This document shows positions 26,117 to 33,711 of a stretch of DNA of 47,241 bases, piece by piece (position 1 is the first letter of the stretch; every line of letters begins with the position of its first letter). The stretch comes from Clostridiales bacterium UBA7273. GTDB taxonomy: Bacteria; Bacillota; Clostridia; Oscillospirales; Oscillospiraceae. Under the pieces are notes generated by a model, which saw nothing but the letters and a program-made list of their open reading frames with translations, ran no database searches and was not told the origin of the DNA. The position numbers and the translations under genes are program-made. The stretch lies in the NCBI GenBank assembly GCA_002472405.1, contig DKRV01000008.1, positions 1 to 47,241 of the forward strand, given 5' to 3'.

Positions 26117-27235
26117 TTAATTTTCAAAATCTGATGCTGCTGTGTTCATTGCCGGACGCTTGTCGGACATCGGAACGAGCGTGGGCTTTCCCTGGGGCTT
26201 CGTGATGAAGCGGCCGAGGATTTCGGCAAACTTGGCTTTGCCGAGTGTTTTCTGCATCTCGGTAATGCCGAGCAGTTTCTGTTCGTAGGGGTCGTGACCG
26301 GCGGCGATGACCGCTGCGGCTACGAGCCTTTCGTCTGTGTACTTGCGGTTGGATCGTCCCTCGACAACTTTCCATCCGTTCCACGCCTTACCGCTGATGG
26401 CGGCTTGCAGGGCGTATTCCTTGATGTCGTTTGCCCAGGACACGAGGCCATCGACCTTGGAGAGGACCTCTTCGACTTCCTCATCCGTGAGGAGCGGAGG
26501 TTCGGCGAAGTCATAGGCAGCAAGCGCGAGGTTCGCTCTGGCGCGTTCCCGGCAGTCCGCTTTCGCCTTGCAGAACTGACACCACTCGCCGCAATGGAAC
26601 TCACCCTCGCCCTTGAAGGCAAGCTCGGCGGTCGGCTTTAGAACGGTCTCTGCCCATTTGAGAAGCTCGGCGGTCGAAACGGTGTAGGTGCTGACGTTGG
26701 AGCGGCGGGGCTGGTAGATAGTCATCGTGACCGTGTCGATGTCGTAGAGAGCATCGAAGATCTCCAGAGCGCCGAGCGCATACAGCATCATCTGCGGGTT
26801 GTGGTCTGCGGAGACCTCCACGCCCTTGCCGTGCTTGTAGTCCACGATGTTGAGGGTGCCGTCAGCGATGAGGACGCAGTCCCCGGTGCCGAATCCGTTC
26901 TCGACATATTTGGAATAGTCGAGCCGCTGCTCGATCAGCACGACGGGGTCGGTCGTGACCTTCTTCGCTTCGGCGAGGAGTTCAAGCACATAGGCGGCAT
27001 AACCGCTGGCGCATTCCTCCATCTCCTCGTTGTACCAGGTGAGGTTTTCGGTGGGGTCTTCGGACGGAATGCCCAGAGCCGTCTTGAGCTTGTGTTCGCA
27101 CAGGCTGTGGGCATCCGTTCCCTCGGCGGCGAAGTCGCTGCCCTTGTCCTCGTAGTTCTCACCGAGCCTTGCGGACGGAGGGCAGTTCAGCCACCTGTGG
27201 GAAGAGGACGCGGAAAGCAGAGCGTGATTACCCAT
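26117..27235 (-). CDS. DUF2800 phage nuclease-like protein (PD-(D/E)XK type)
   Basis: The product is 372 residues. It starts SASSSHRWLNCPPSARL, the DUF2800 signature. The middle has the nuclease core (DCVLIADGTLNIVDYKHGKG, with the D and DxK pair), and four cysteines in CGEWCQFCKAKADC could bind an Fe-S cluster as in Cas4/AddB relatives. It is found in phage replication modules near the polymerase and DUF2815. GGAGG lies nine bases before the ATG at 27235. The downstream DUF2815 gene is absent, consistent with the deletion that truncated the polymerase. Confidence 0.82.
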   Translation of the reverse strand: MGNHALLSASSSHRWLNCPPSARLGENYEDKGSDFAAEGTDAHSLCEHKLKTALGIPSEDPTENLTWYNEEMEECASGYAAYVLELLAEAKKVTTDPVVLIEQRLDYSKYVENGFGTGDCVLIADGTLNIVDYKHGKGVEVSADHNPQMMLYALGALEIFDALYDIDTVTMTIYQPRRSNVSTYTVSTAELLKWAETVLKPTAELAFKGEGEFHCGEWCQFCKAKADCRERARANLALAAYDFAEPPLLTDEEVEEVLSKVDGLVSWANDIKEYALQAAISGKAWNGWKVVEGRSNRKYTDERLVAAAVIAAGHDPYEQKLLGITEMQKTLGKAKFAEILGRFITKPQGKPTLVPMSDKRPAMNTAASDFEN

Positions 27236-27536
27236 TTTCGAGTTCCTCCGCATCCTTGATGAGGGCGGCGTACTCCAAAGGGTCAATGCCGGAGAGCGTT
27301 GCCGCGCCGTGCTGACGGAGCAGTTCCTTTACCTGGGCGGTGAAGCCACGGCTGGACATCTCTGCGAGGATCGCACGGACGTCTTCTTTGGTGGGAACCG
27401 GCTCGGTCGGTTTTGCCGGAGCTTCGGCGGTCTCGCCGCTGAACATCTCCGAAAGGGTGTCAGCCGCATTGTTAATAGCGACAGCCGCAGTTCGCAGGTC
27501 TCTGATCGCGGCATCCAGTTCGCTCATTTTTGACAT
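27228..27536 (-). CDS. Small phage protein upstream of DUF2800
   Basis: The product is 102 residues: an N-terminal helix (MSELDAAIRDLRTAAVAINNAADTL) and a C-terminal part like the ones mis-annotated as rRNA biogenesis protein Rrp5 in Firmicutes phages (VRAILAEMSSRGFTAQVKELL). AGGAG lies nine bases upstream. It overlaps DUF2800 by 8 bases, typical of phage operons. Function unknown. Confidence 0.7.
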   Translation of the reverse strand: MSKMSELDAAIRDLRTAAVAINNAADTLSEMFSGETAEAPAKPTEPVPTKEDVRAILAEMSSRGFTAQVKELLRQHGAATLSGIDPLEYAALIKDAEELENG

Positions 27537-27681
27537 CTTTGTGCGCTCCTTCCTTGATTTGCTTTTCTCTCACCGCGAGGGTGACTTTCTTTGCCAGTGT
27601 TGCCGACACGATGATGAAGTCGAGCAGAACATCAACGAGTTCTTCTTCCGGCTTCAGAGCATCTCTCTTTGCTTCGTTCAT
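27472..27681 (-). CDS. Small phage protein, function unknown
   Basis: The product is 69 residues, with a hydrophobic helix (LVDVLLDFIIVSATLAKKVTL) and a charged tail. GGGAGG stands eight bases before the ATG. The frame overlaps the next gene by 65 bases, more than usual, so the last part may be an artefact of sequence drift. Position fits the small genes that open phage replication modules. Confidence 0.5.
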   Translation of the reverse strand: MNEAKRDALKPEEELVDVLLDFIIVSATLAKKVTLAVREKQIKEGAHKDVKNERTGCRDQRPANCGCRY

Positions 27682-27777
27682 TCGTTTTCACCTCCCGAAG
27701 GAGCGGTATCGTTTTGCTCCTTACACTCTCCCATGAACATGAGGAGTGCATTTCGGAAAAAATCCGGGAAACTTTTT

Positions 27778-27996
27778 TCAAAAAATATCCGGGAATTCTT
27801 TTTCGAGGACGGCTTTGACCTTTTTTAATCTGTAGGCATAGGTCTTTCTGCCGATCCCAAGGCGTTCGCCGATGGCATCCTCGGTTAAGCCCTCAAGTCG
27901 CAGCTCGCCGATTTTGATTGCCTCCGGCATCAGGTCCGTAAGCCGAGCGTACAGAGCTTTCATTTCGGAAGCCTCGATGATGATGTCTTCGAGCAA
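27778..27996 (-). pseudogene. Phage HTH (sigma-region-4-like) protein, probably 5'-truncated
   Basis: The fragment has 72 residues and ends in a sigma-70 region 4-like HTH (LTEDAIGERLGIGRKTYAYRLKKV). No ribosome binding site precedes the TTG-type start at 27996, and the sequence changes character there. The N-terminus has probably been lost at the edge of the phage block. Confidence 0.5.
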
Positions 27997-28055
27997 CGGC
28001 GAATGGGTTCACTTTTTCTGGCGGCGGCAGTTGCTCGGAAACCCTATATACAAAA

Positions 28056-28180
28056 AAAGCGAGGTTGGCAAGTTCTGACTTGAACCCACTAACCTCGCTT
28101 TTAGCTTTATATCAAGAACTTTTCAATAGGAAAAATTAAAAGGTGCAGTAGCAAATTGTATCATTGCTACTGCACCTTTG
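28056..28180. terminator. Two strong hairpins between phage block and next genes
   Basis: AAGCGAGGTT pairs with AACCTCGCTT (about 28058-28101), followed by TTTT. AAAGGTGCAGTAGCAA (28139-28154) pairs perfectly with TTGCTACTGCACCTTT (28164-28179). Together they insulate the phage remnant from the next unit. Confidence 0.7.
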
Positions 28181-28294
28181 TGGTCAAGCGGTGAATAACG
28201 CACTTGAGCAAGCACATTTCAAAAACGTTGCAAAATCTATGTTATAAGGCAGAAAACGCACGGGTTTCTCCTAAAAAGGTGAAGGAGAAACGAT

Positions 28295-28600
28295 ATGAAA
28301 AGCTTTATCGAGGAGCTCTATTACGGCAATATCGACCCGCAGAACAGCGGATTCGAGGATGACGAGAGCGTCCAGCGCGAGCTGCGGACGATCAGTGAGA
28401 ATGAGGACTGGCTGACCGAGCATCTCACCGGCGACGAGAAGAAGCGCTTCCTGGACTTCGCCGACGCCTGGTCGGCCTACAACGGTGACGCCACCCTGGA
28501 CGGCTTCATCACCGGCTTCCGGTTGGGTGCGAGGTTTGTGGTGGATACTTTCATTTTGCCGGAGGCTTCGCCGCAGAACTATTTGCAAGATAAAGAATAA
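28295..28600 (+). CDS. DUF6809-like element-borne protein
   Basis: The product is 101 residues. The start MKSFIEELYYGNIDPQ and the central segment LTGDEKKRFLDFADAWSAYNG match a family widespread on Firmicutes integrative elements. It is acidic, probably cytoplasmic and of unknown function. GAAGGAG precedes the start. Confidence 0.7.
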   Translation: MKSFIEELYYGNIDPQNSGFEDDESVQRELRTISENEDWLTEHLTGDEKKRFLDFADAWSAYNGDATLDGFITGFRLGARFVVDTFILPEASPQNYLQDKE

Positions 28601-28640
28601 GGATACGCCCCTGCCTTGCGTCTGTAAGGCAGGGGCAAAC

Positions 28641-28952
28641 TCATTCGCTGTAATACGCTGCCCAGCCGACAAAGCAGCCGTCCTCCGGCATCACAAGCAC
28701 ACCGTCGGTGTGACCGCGCTGCTGCACCAGGATGCAGCGCCATACCTCGCCCTTTGAGCAAAGCGCGGCGCGATCCTCAATGAACTGCCGATCTGCGACC
28801 ATGTCCGTGATGAAATTCTCATAATCGATCTTCGCCAGCTTTACTGTCTTTACGACCTCAAATGGGTGCTCCTTCTCCACCAAATGCAGTACCGTCAAGT
28901 CCTCGATCCTGCGTGGATCGCTGACGAAATAAGCCTTCCCTGATATCTCCAT
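28641..28952 (-). CDS. DUF6329-like element-borne protein
   Basis: The product is 103 residues. It resembles a small family seen with conjugative-element cargo (ISGKAYFVSDPRRIEDLTVLHLVEKEHPFEVV at the start region, in part). Function unknown. GGTGAGG precedes the start. Its upstream region carries the dyad GTGTACT-N7-AGTACAC (28974-28994), part of the operator array shared with the next genes. Confidence 0.6.
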   Translation of the reverse strand: MEISGKAYFVSDPRRIEDLTVLHLVEKEHPFEVVKTVKLAKIDYENFITDMVADRQFIEDRAALCSKGEVWRCILVQQRGHTDGVLVMPEDGCFVGWAAYYSE

Positions 28953-28973
28953 ATCCTCACCCTTTCAAATGTT

Positions 28974-29051
28974 GTGTACTTAAAGTGAGTACACTTTGCA
29001 CATTCTATCATGTACTTGAAATAAACTCAAATTATCTTTTATCAAGTACAT
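28974..29051. promoter_or_regulatory. RHH-type operator array
   Basis: A dyad GTGTACT-N7-AGTACAC (28974-28994) is followed by GTACTTGA (29012-29019) and its inverse TCAAGTAC (29042-29049), within ten-base perfect arms ATGTACTTGA/TCAAGTACAT. The sites lie between the divergent genes at 28952 and 29064 and recur at 29333-29361. Confidence 0.65.
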
Positions 29052-29063
29052 GGAGGGTATGGC

Positions 29064-29246
29064 ATGGACGCTTTGAAGAAGGAAAAGGATAAGCACCTCG
29101 GACTGCGCATTGACAGCGAGCTACACTATAAACTGCACTATATCTCTCAGTATGAGGGCCGCTCCGCCAACGGAGAAGTGATCTACCTGATCCGCAAGGC
29201 CATCGAGGAGTTTGAGAAGGAACACGGGAAAATCGAGAAGCAATAA
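29064..29246 (+). CDS. Ribbon-helix-helix (Arc-like) DNA-binding protein
   Basis: The product is 60 residues: KHLGLRIDSELHYKLHYIS (strand then helix A) and SANGEVIYLIRKAIEEFEKEHG (helix B), the Arc-type pattern. GGAGGG precedes the ATG. The GTACTTGA half-sites in its own promoter recur in the promoter of the ATPase gene downstream, which makes it the likely regulator of both. Confidence 0.75.
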   Translation: MDALKKEKDKHLGLRIDSELHYKLHYISQYEGRSANGEVIYLIRKAIEEFEKEHGKIEKQ

Positions 29247-29252
29247 CTTGGT

Positions 29253-29310
29253 CTATTCGGACCGAATAGTCAAGAATAATTCAGCGGACATCCTTGCATG
29301 GATGTCCGCA
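29253..29310 (+). terminator. Terminator region with extra dyad
   Basis: The dyad CTATTCGG-A-CCGAATAG (29253-29269) is followed by the stem GCGGACATCC-TTGCAT-GGATGTCCGC (29284-29309). Confidence 0.65.
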
Positions 29311-29327
29311 TTCATTTATACGCCAAT

Positions 29328-29386
29328 AATAGTCAAGTACGATTTGCCGAATCGTACTTGACTATTTATATATCGTGTGCTATACT
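29328..29386 (+). promoter_or_regulatory. 39-bp palindrome and promoter of the ATPase/RES unit
   Basis: AATAGTCAAGTACGATT (29328-29344) and AATCGTACTTGACTATT (29350-29366) are perfect 17-base inverted arms around five bases. The right arm contains the -35 TTGACT (29358-29363). A 17-bp spacer leads to TATACT (29381-29386). Occupancy of the palindrome would block the promoter. Confidence 0.8.
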
Positions 29387-29416
29387 ACAATTAACCTTAA
29401 CATGGGGGTAGTCTAC

Positions 29417-30814
29417 ATGTTTATCGGCAGAGAGCGGGAGCTCGCCTCCCTGCGCCAATTATATAATTCCGACAAATTCGAGTTCGTGGTCCTCTACGGC
29501 CGCCGGCGCGTGGGGAAAACTGCGCTCATCAACCATTTTATTGACGGCAAGAAAGCCATCTATTTCATGGGCGTCGAGAGCAACGCAAAGCAGAATCTGG
29601 AGAACTTCAGCAAGAGCATCATCGAGTATGCCAGCGGCATCGAGGCGGAAACCTCCTTCGCCTCTTTTCAGGCCGCGCTGGAGACCGTTTTCCGCCTCTC
29701 CGAGAAGGAGCGGATCATCCTGGCCATCGACGAGTATCCTTACGTGGCGCGGGCATCCAAGAGCCTGGCCTCTACGCTGCAGCTGCTGATCGATAAGTAC
29801 AAGGATCGCTCCAGGCTGATGCTGATCCTCTGCGGCTCGTCCATGTCCTACATGGAGGATCATGTGCTGGCCTACAAGGCGCCGCTCTACGGCAGACGCA
29901 CGGCGCAGATCAAGCTGCAGCCCTTCGACTTTGAGGAGGCCTGCCGCTATTTCGGCAACTTCTCCGCCGAGGAGAAGGCCCTTGTCTATGGGATCGTGGG
30001 CGGGACGCCGCAGTACCTTCTGCAAATGAACGACCGCCTCAGCATTGAGGAGAACGTCAAGAACACCTATCTGAACCCCACCTCCTCCCTCTACGAGGAG
30101 CCGACGAACCTTCTGAAGCAGGAGGTCCGGGAGCCGGCGATCTACACGGCGATTATCACCGCCATCGCCACCGGCGCTTCGCGTATGTCGGAGATTTCAA
30201 GTAAGGTCGGCGAGGACACGAACAAATGCTCGACCTATCTAAAAAGTCTGATTACACTAGGTATCGTGCGAAAAGAGACGCCCTATGGCGAGAAGGCGTC
30301 CAAGAAGTCGATCTATTCCATCGACGACAATATGTTCCGCTTCTGGTATCGCTTCGTGCCGGAGAACACCTCCATGATCGCGCGCGGCGCGGCGGATCTC
30401 GTCTACAAGCGCATCGAGCCGCACCTGAGCGAGTATATGGGCAAGGTGTTCGAGGAGATCTGCAAGCAGTACCTCTGGAAGCTGCTGCTCAGCGGCAAAT
30501 CCCCGGTGGAGTTCACCTCCCTTGGCCGTTGGTGGGGCAACGATCCCGTCCATAAGTGTCAGGCCGAGATCGACATCATGGGCGAGCAGGACAAGGACAC
30601 CGCACTTTTCGCCGAGTGCAAGTGGACAGCGGAGAAGGTCGATCTCGCCGTCCTGGAGACACTTATCGCACACAGCGAGCTGTTCCCGTATAAGAACAAG
30701 CACTTCTTCCTTTTCTCCAAATCTGGCTTCACCAAGGGCTGCGCGGAGAAGGCGAAAGAGCTTGGGAACGTGTCGCTGGTGACGTATGGGGAGATTTTAG
30801 AAGTCAAGAACTAA
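29417..30814 (+). CDS. ATPase with C-terminal DUF234/nuclease-like domain
   Basis: The product is 465 residues. The Walker A motif is LYGRRRVGKTAL near 24-35, and the Walker B is IILAIDEYPYV near 97. A sensor region (LILCGSSMSYMEDHVL) and a winged-helix follow. The C-terminal domain reads AEIDIMGE...ALFAECKW, matching the DxD/ExK layout of DUF234 PD-(D/E)XK-like domains. Such archaeal-type ATPases are common accessory genes of uncertain role. The ATG at 29417 follows GGGGGT; an ATG at 29402 would leave almost no leader. The RES gene follows after 57 bases. Confidence 0.85.
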   Translation: MFIGRERELASLRQLYNSDKFEFVVLYGRRRVGKTALINHFIDGKKAIYFMGVESNAKQNLENFSKSIIEYASGIEAETSFASFQAALETVFRLSEKERIILAIDEYPYVARASKSLASTLQLLIDKYKDRSRLMLILCGSSMSYMEDHVLAYKAPLYGRRTAQIKLQPFDFEEACRYFGNFSAEEKALVYGIVGGTPQYLLQMNDRLSIEENVKNTYLNPTSSLYEEPTNLLKQEVREPAIYTAIITAIATGASRMSEISSKVGEDTNKCSTYLKSLITLGIVRKETPYGEKASKKSIYSIDDNMFRFWYRFVPENTSMIARGAADLVYKRIEPHLSEYMGKVFEEICKQYLWKLLLSGKSPVEFTSLGRWWGNDPVHKCQAEIDIMGEQDKDTALFAECKWTAEKVDLAVLETLIAHSELFPYKNKHFFLFSKSGFTKGCAEKAKELGNVSLVTYGEILEVKN

Positions 30815-30871
30815 ATCCACAGCAGTATCTATTTGAACCCTTGTAAATCAGAAATGTGGGGTAAGAAAAAA

Positions 30872-31867
30872 ATGCTTAATCTTGAGAATAATAGAATAAA
30901 CAACGAAGAATGGACTTTTTTGCTGTTCTTACTTTTTATGCAGGACATGCAGAATAAAAATGACACATGGGATCAATTCGAGAAAGAGTTAATATACAAG
31001 AATCGATTCTCTTCTGATAGCCCCATAGTAAAAGAATTACAGAATCGTGCGAAACAAGCTTCAAAAACTATTCCAGTGAAAACAAATCTCTTTAGGGCAC
31101 GTTCATTCAAACATAGTAGTTTTGATAAGCTCCTTAAGTATTATATGAGAGAAAACGGATGCAGCAAAGACGAAATTGATGAAGTTCTCAATAATTGGTC
31201 CGAATCGGAAAAGTACCTGTCTCTACTTCCACAACTATACAGCAATGTGGATCCAGACTATCTAAACAACAACGAAGAGACGGCTACACTAATTACTGCT
31301 CAGCAAAAATGGAAACGCTATGTTAGATTTAAAGGATATAGTGCAGCAGATTCAGGTGCACCAGAGCCGGACCTAATAGGAAATGGGCGCGCAAATCCTG
31401 ATCATATTCGATATCTATACTTATCAGAGGACAGTGTTACGCCAGTATATGAGATTAGGCCAATAATTGGTGAGCAAGTTAGCGTTGCACGGTTTCAACT
31501 CATAAAAGAGATTAAGGTATACGATCTAACGCTGGATATTCAGGATCACATGAAGGATCCCGAATATGAATGGCCGAGCTTGTATAACACAATTGGACAG
31601 ATGTTTTCGAAGCCATATAATGGAATAGTGCAGCAATATATCCCTACTCAATATCTGGCAGAAGAAATAAAGCGAATGGGATTTGATGGCCTTCGCTTTA
31701 ATAGCTCGCTGCACAAAGGCGGCGTAAATATTGTTTTATTTGATCCGGAATTGTGCAGGGCAGTAGCATCAGATCTCGTTGATGTGAACGACATTACACT
31801 TACTATCGATGAACCGATAATATACAGAATAGGTCAAAAAAGTTTAGGAAAGAAAAAGAGAATCTAA
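30872..31867 (+). CDS. RES-domain protein (putative NAD+-degrading toxin or effector)
   Basis: The product is 331 residues. The C-terminal two thirds match the RES fold. They carry LFRARS (R75), GNGRANPDHIRYLYLSED (170-187), a conserved Glu in PVYEIRP (E194), QQYIPTQYLAEEIKRMGFDGL and the terminal Ser in SSLHKGGVNIVLFDP (278-279). Known RES toxins degrade NAD+ and are neutralised by an Xre-like antitoxin. No such antitoxin lies nearby, and the 70-residue helical N-terminal extension is larger than in typical toxins. The gene is markedly AT-richer than both neighbours, suggesting separate acquisition. The start at 30872 follows GGGGT at moderate distance; an upstream ATG at 30833 has no site. 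Confidence 0.8.
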   Translation: MLNLENNRINNEEWTFLLFLLFMQDMQNKNDTWDQFEKELIYKNRFSSDSPIVKELQNRAKQASKTIPVKTNLFRARSFKHSSFDKLLKYYMRENGCSKDEIDEVLNNWSESEKYLSLLPQLYSNVDPDYLNNNEETATLITAQQKWKRYVRFKGYSAADSGAPEPDLIGNGRANPDHIRYLYLSEDSVTPVYEIRPIIGEQVSVARFQLIKEIKVYDLTLDIQDHMKDPEYEWPSLYNTIGQMFSKPYNGIVQQYIPTQYLAEEIKRMGFDGLRFNSSLHKGGVNIVLFDPELCRAVASDLVDVNDITLTIDEPIIYRIGQKSLGKKKRI

Positions 31868-31898
31868 ACCATTGCTGCTACGAGGGAGCAAAAGAAAA

Positions 31899-32224
31899 AT
31901 GCTGCACGACGGACTATACGAGCAGGCTATCAATAAAGGATTAGATTCCGAGCTTGCCAGTGCGGACAAGCTCAGTCAGACCGCGCCCATTGATACTGCC
32001 GAAGCGTCCAGAGTGCTGGCAAAATATGTCGCCGAAGTGGTGGAGCGCGGGCTGGACAATCTCCGCGATAATGGCGGAGATCTGAATGCCCAGGTCGCGC
32101 TGGCCAATCAGATTATCACCACAATCCAGGCAGAAACAAAAGAAGCTGACTTCGACTCGCTCTCGGTTGCAGAGCGGGCGGAGCAGCTTCTTGCGCTTTT
32201 TGACCGGCAAAACAGCATCTGGGC
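31899..32224 (+). pseudogene. DUF3427-type helicase, N-terminal stump
   Basis: About 108 residues match the beginning of large (about 950-residue) helicases with a C-terminal DUF3427 (HDGLYEQAINKGLDSEL; PIDTAEASRVLAKYVAEVV; AEQLLALFDRQNSIWA). After about 32224 the frame reads antisense through a murE-like gene, so the helicase is cut there. A GGGAG site precedes the ATG. The stump is in line with the ATPase and RES genes, so the intact ancestor may have been one operon. Confidence 0.75.
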
Positions 32225-33504
32225 ATCTTCCGTGCGCGGGTCATCCATAGTAAAAACGACAATGTCGGAGTATTCTGTAACGAGTCGACCAATCTCCGGG
32301 CGTTTCTCTTTTTCACGCCCGCCTGCAGAACCGGTCAGTGTGATCAGTTTTCCTTCTTTGGTTTTTACAAGGAACGGAAGAATTTTTCGAAAAGCGTCCG
32401 GGGTATGCGCATAGTCAAGAATAATCCGGTAGGGCTGACCGAAAAAAAGCTCTTCCATCCGTCCTGCAACCGGACGGATACGCGAAATGCGGGAAATGAT
32501 GCAGTCAATTGATAGTCCGCGATTCAGCATGGCGCAAAGGGCGGCACAAAGATTCCATGCGTTGAAGTCCCCCACCAGGGGGCTCTCCAGGGTTAAATGC
32601 CGCTCGCCTTCCGCATTGCAGGAGGGATGTCTGCCGCGCTCCTGCAATGCGTCTTGCTTATGTTCGGTCGAATGTGCAAGAATTCCTCGGATCGTGATTT
32701 CGATGGTTGTTCCGTCTCGCCGACTATTTACCGACTCAATCCGAAGATCTGCTTCCGCCGCCATTCCATAGCTGATGACACGGTGCGCTCCAGCGGCTTT
32801 TTTTCCCGTTCAAAGAAACAGTCATCTGTGTTGAGGATCACCGTTGCGTCCTTTTTAAGCAGGCTGCGCAGGCGAAGCTTTGCCTTGACATAGTTTTCTG
32901 TAGTCTTATGGGTATTCAGATGATCCTGCGTGATATTTGTAAAGATCACAGTATCGAAACGAAAAGAATCAAGACGACCGAACAGAAGTGCTTCACTGGT
33001 CGCTTCAAGCACAGCGGAAGTACAGCCTGCATCGACAAGCCGCCGAAGATACTGATACATTCGATCCGCATCCGGACAGGTGTTCCGGATCGGTTCGTTG
33101 AAAGCAGCGCAGCTGATCCCGTTGGTTCCGATATTTCCAAACCGATCTTGCCCCATCATATCCGAAAGAATTGTGGCCACCGTTGTCTTGCCGTTCGTTC
33201 CCGTAACTGCTGTAAGAAGCATCTCTTTTTCCGGATGCCTATACAGCACCGCAGCAATATGCGGCAATGCCTTGTTTGTATCCTTAACATAAACTACCGG
33301 AACCGGAACGTTGACCGGGCGACTCGCTACTACTGCAGCCGCGCCGTTGTTCACCGCAGCCAATGCATAATCATGTCGGTCGGCAGTTACTCCATTAGTG
33401 CAGATAAACAGGTCGCCCGGTTTGACATCCCGGCTGTTGATGCAAATGTTTTTGATTTCCGGGTTTGCAAAGCATTCCGGAAAAATATCTCTTAAATGTT
33501 TCAT
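32222..33504 (-). pseudogene. murE-like Mur ligase, frameshifted and 3'-truncated
   Basis: The first 250 residues carry the Mur ligase start (INSRDVKPGDLFIC), VTGTNGKTTVATIL and TNITQDHLNTH. A frameshift near 32760, where RTV should run into SYGMAAEADL, separates them from the rest (GDFNAWN, RMEELF, DYAHTPDAF). Homology ends at TMDDPRTED, the DNPR-equivalent substrate motif, and about 100 C-terminal residues are missing at the junction near 32224. It is an extra copy, not the housekeeping gene. Its neighbour is the scar of a VanS-like kinase, which suggests a former envelope-related cassette. Confidence 0.8.
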
Positions 33505-33577
33505 TCAATCATTTCATAAACAACGCCGCTGTTGGCGGCTCTTATCAAAGCTTAAGCAGCGTAAGCGATTCCCGGTT

Positions 33578-33640
33578 TCATTGCAGTTTAGGGAATAGAA
33601 AGATTACTTCAAAAGCTCGATTGCCTTTGATGCTTTTACC
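33578..33640 (-). pseudogene. 3' scar of a second VanS-like histidine kinase
   Basis: On the minus strand a short frame ends RAFEVIFLFPKLQ-stop at 33578, closely matching the AFEITLLFPKL end of the intact kinase at 33712. The nucleotide match runs over about 33 bases (33583-33616), and similarity fades further in. No other part of the kinase is present. The rest of the gap 33505-33711 holds nothing I recognise. Confidence 0.6.
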
Positions 33641-33711
33641 GTAAAGGACAAATCTTAAATGCAGGTCTGAGAAAACCTAAAGAATGCCAAACAGGGATAG
33701 ACTGTCTTGAA

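Noticed and set aside
30872..31867. Classical RES-Xre toxin-antitoxin pair
   Set aside because: No Xre-like gene is adjacent; the preceding ATPase and following helicase stump do not fit an antitoxin.
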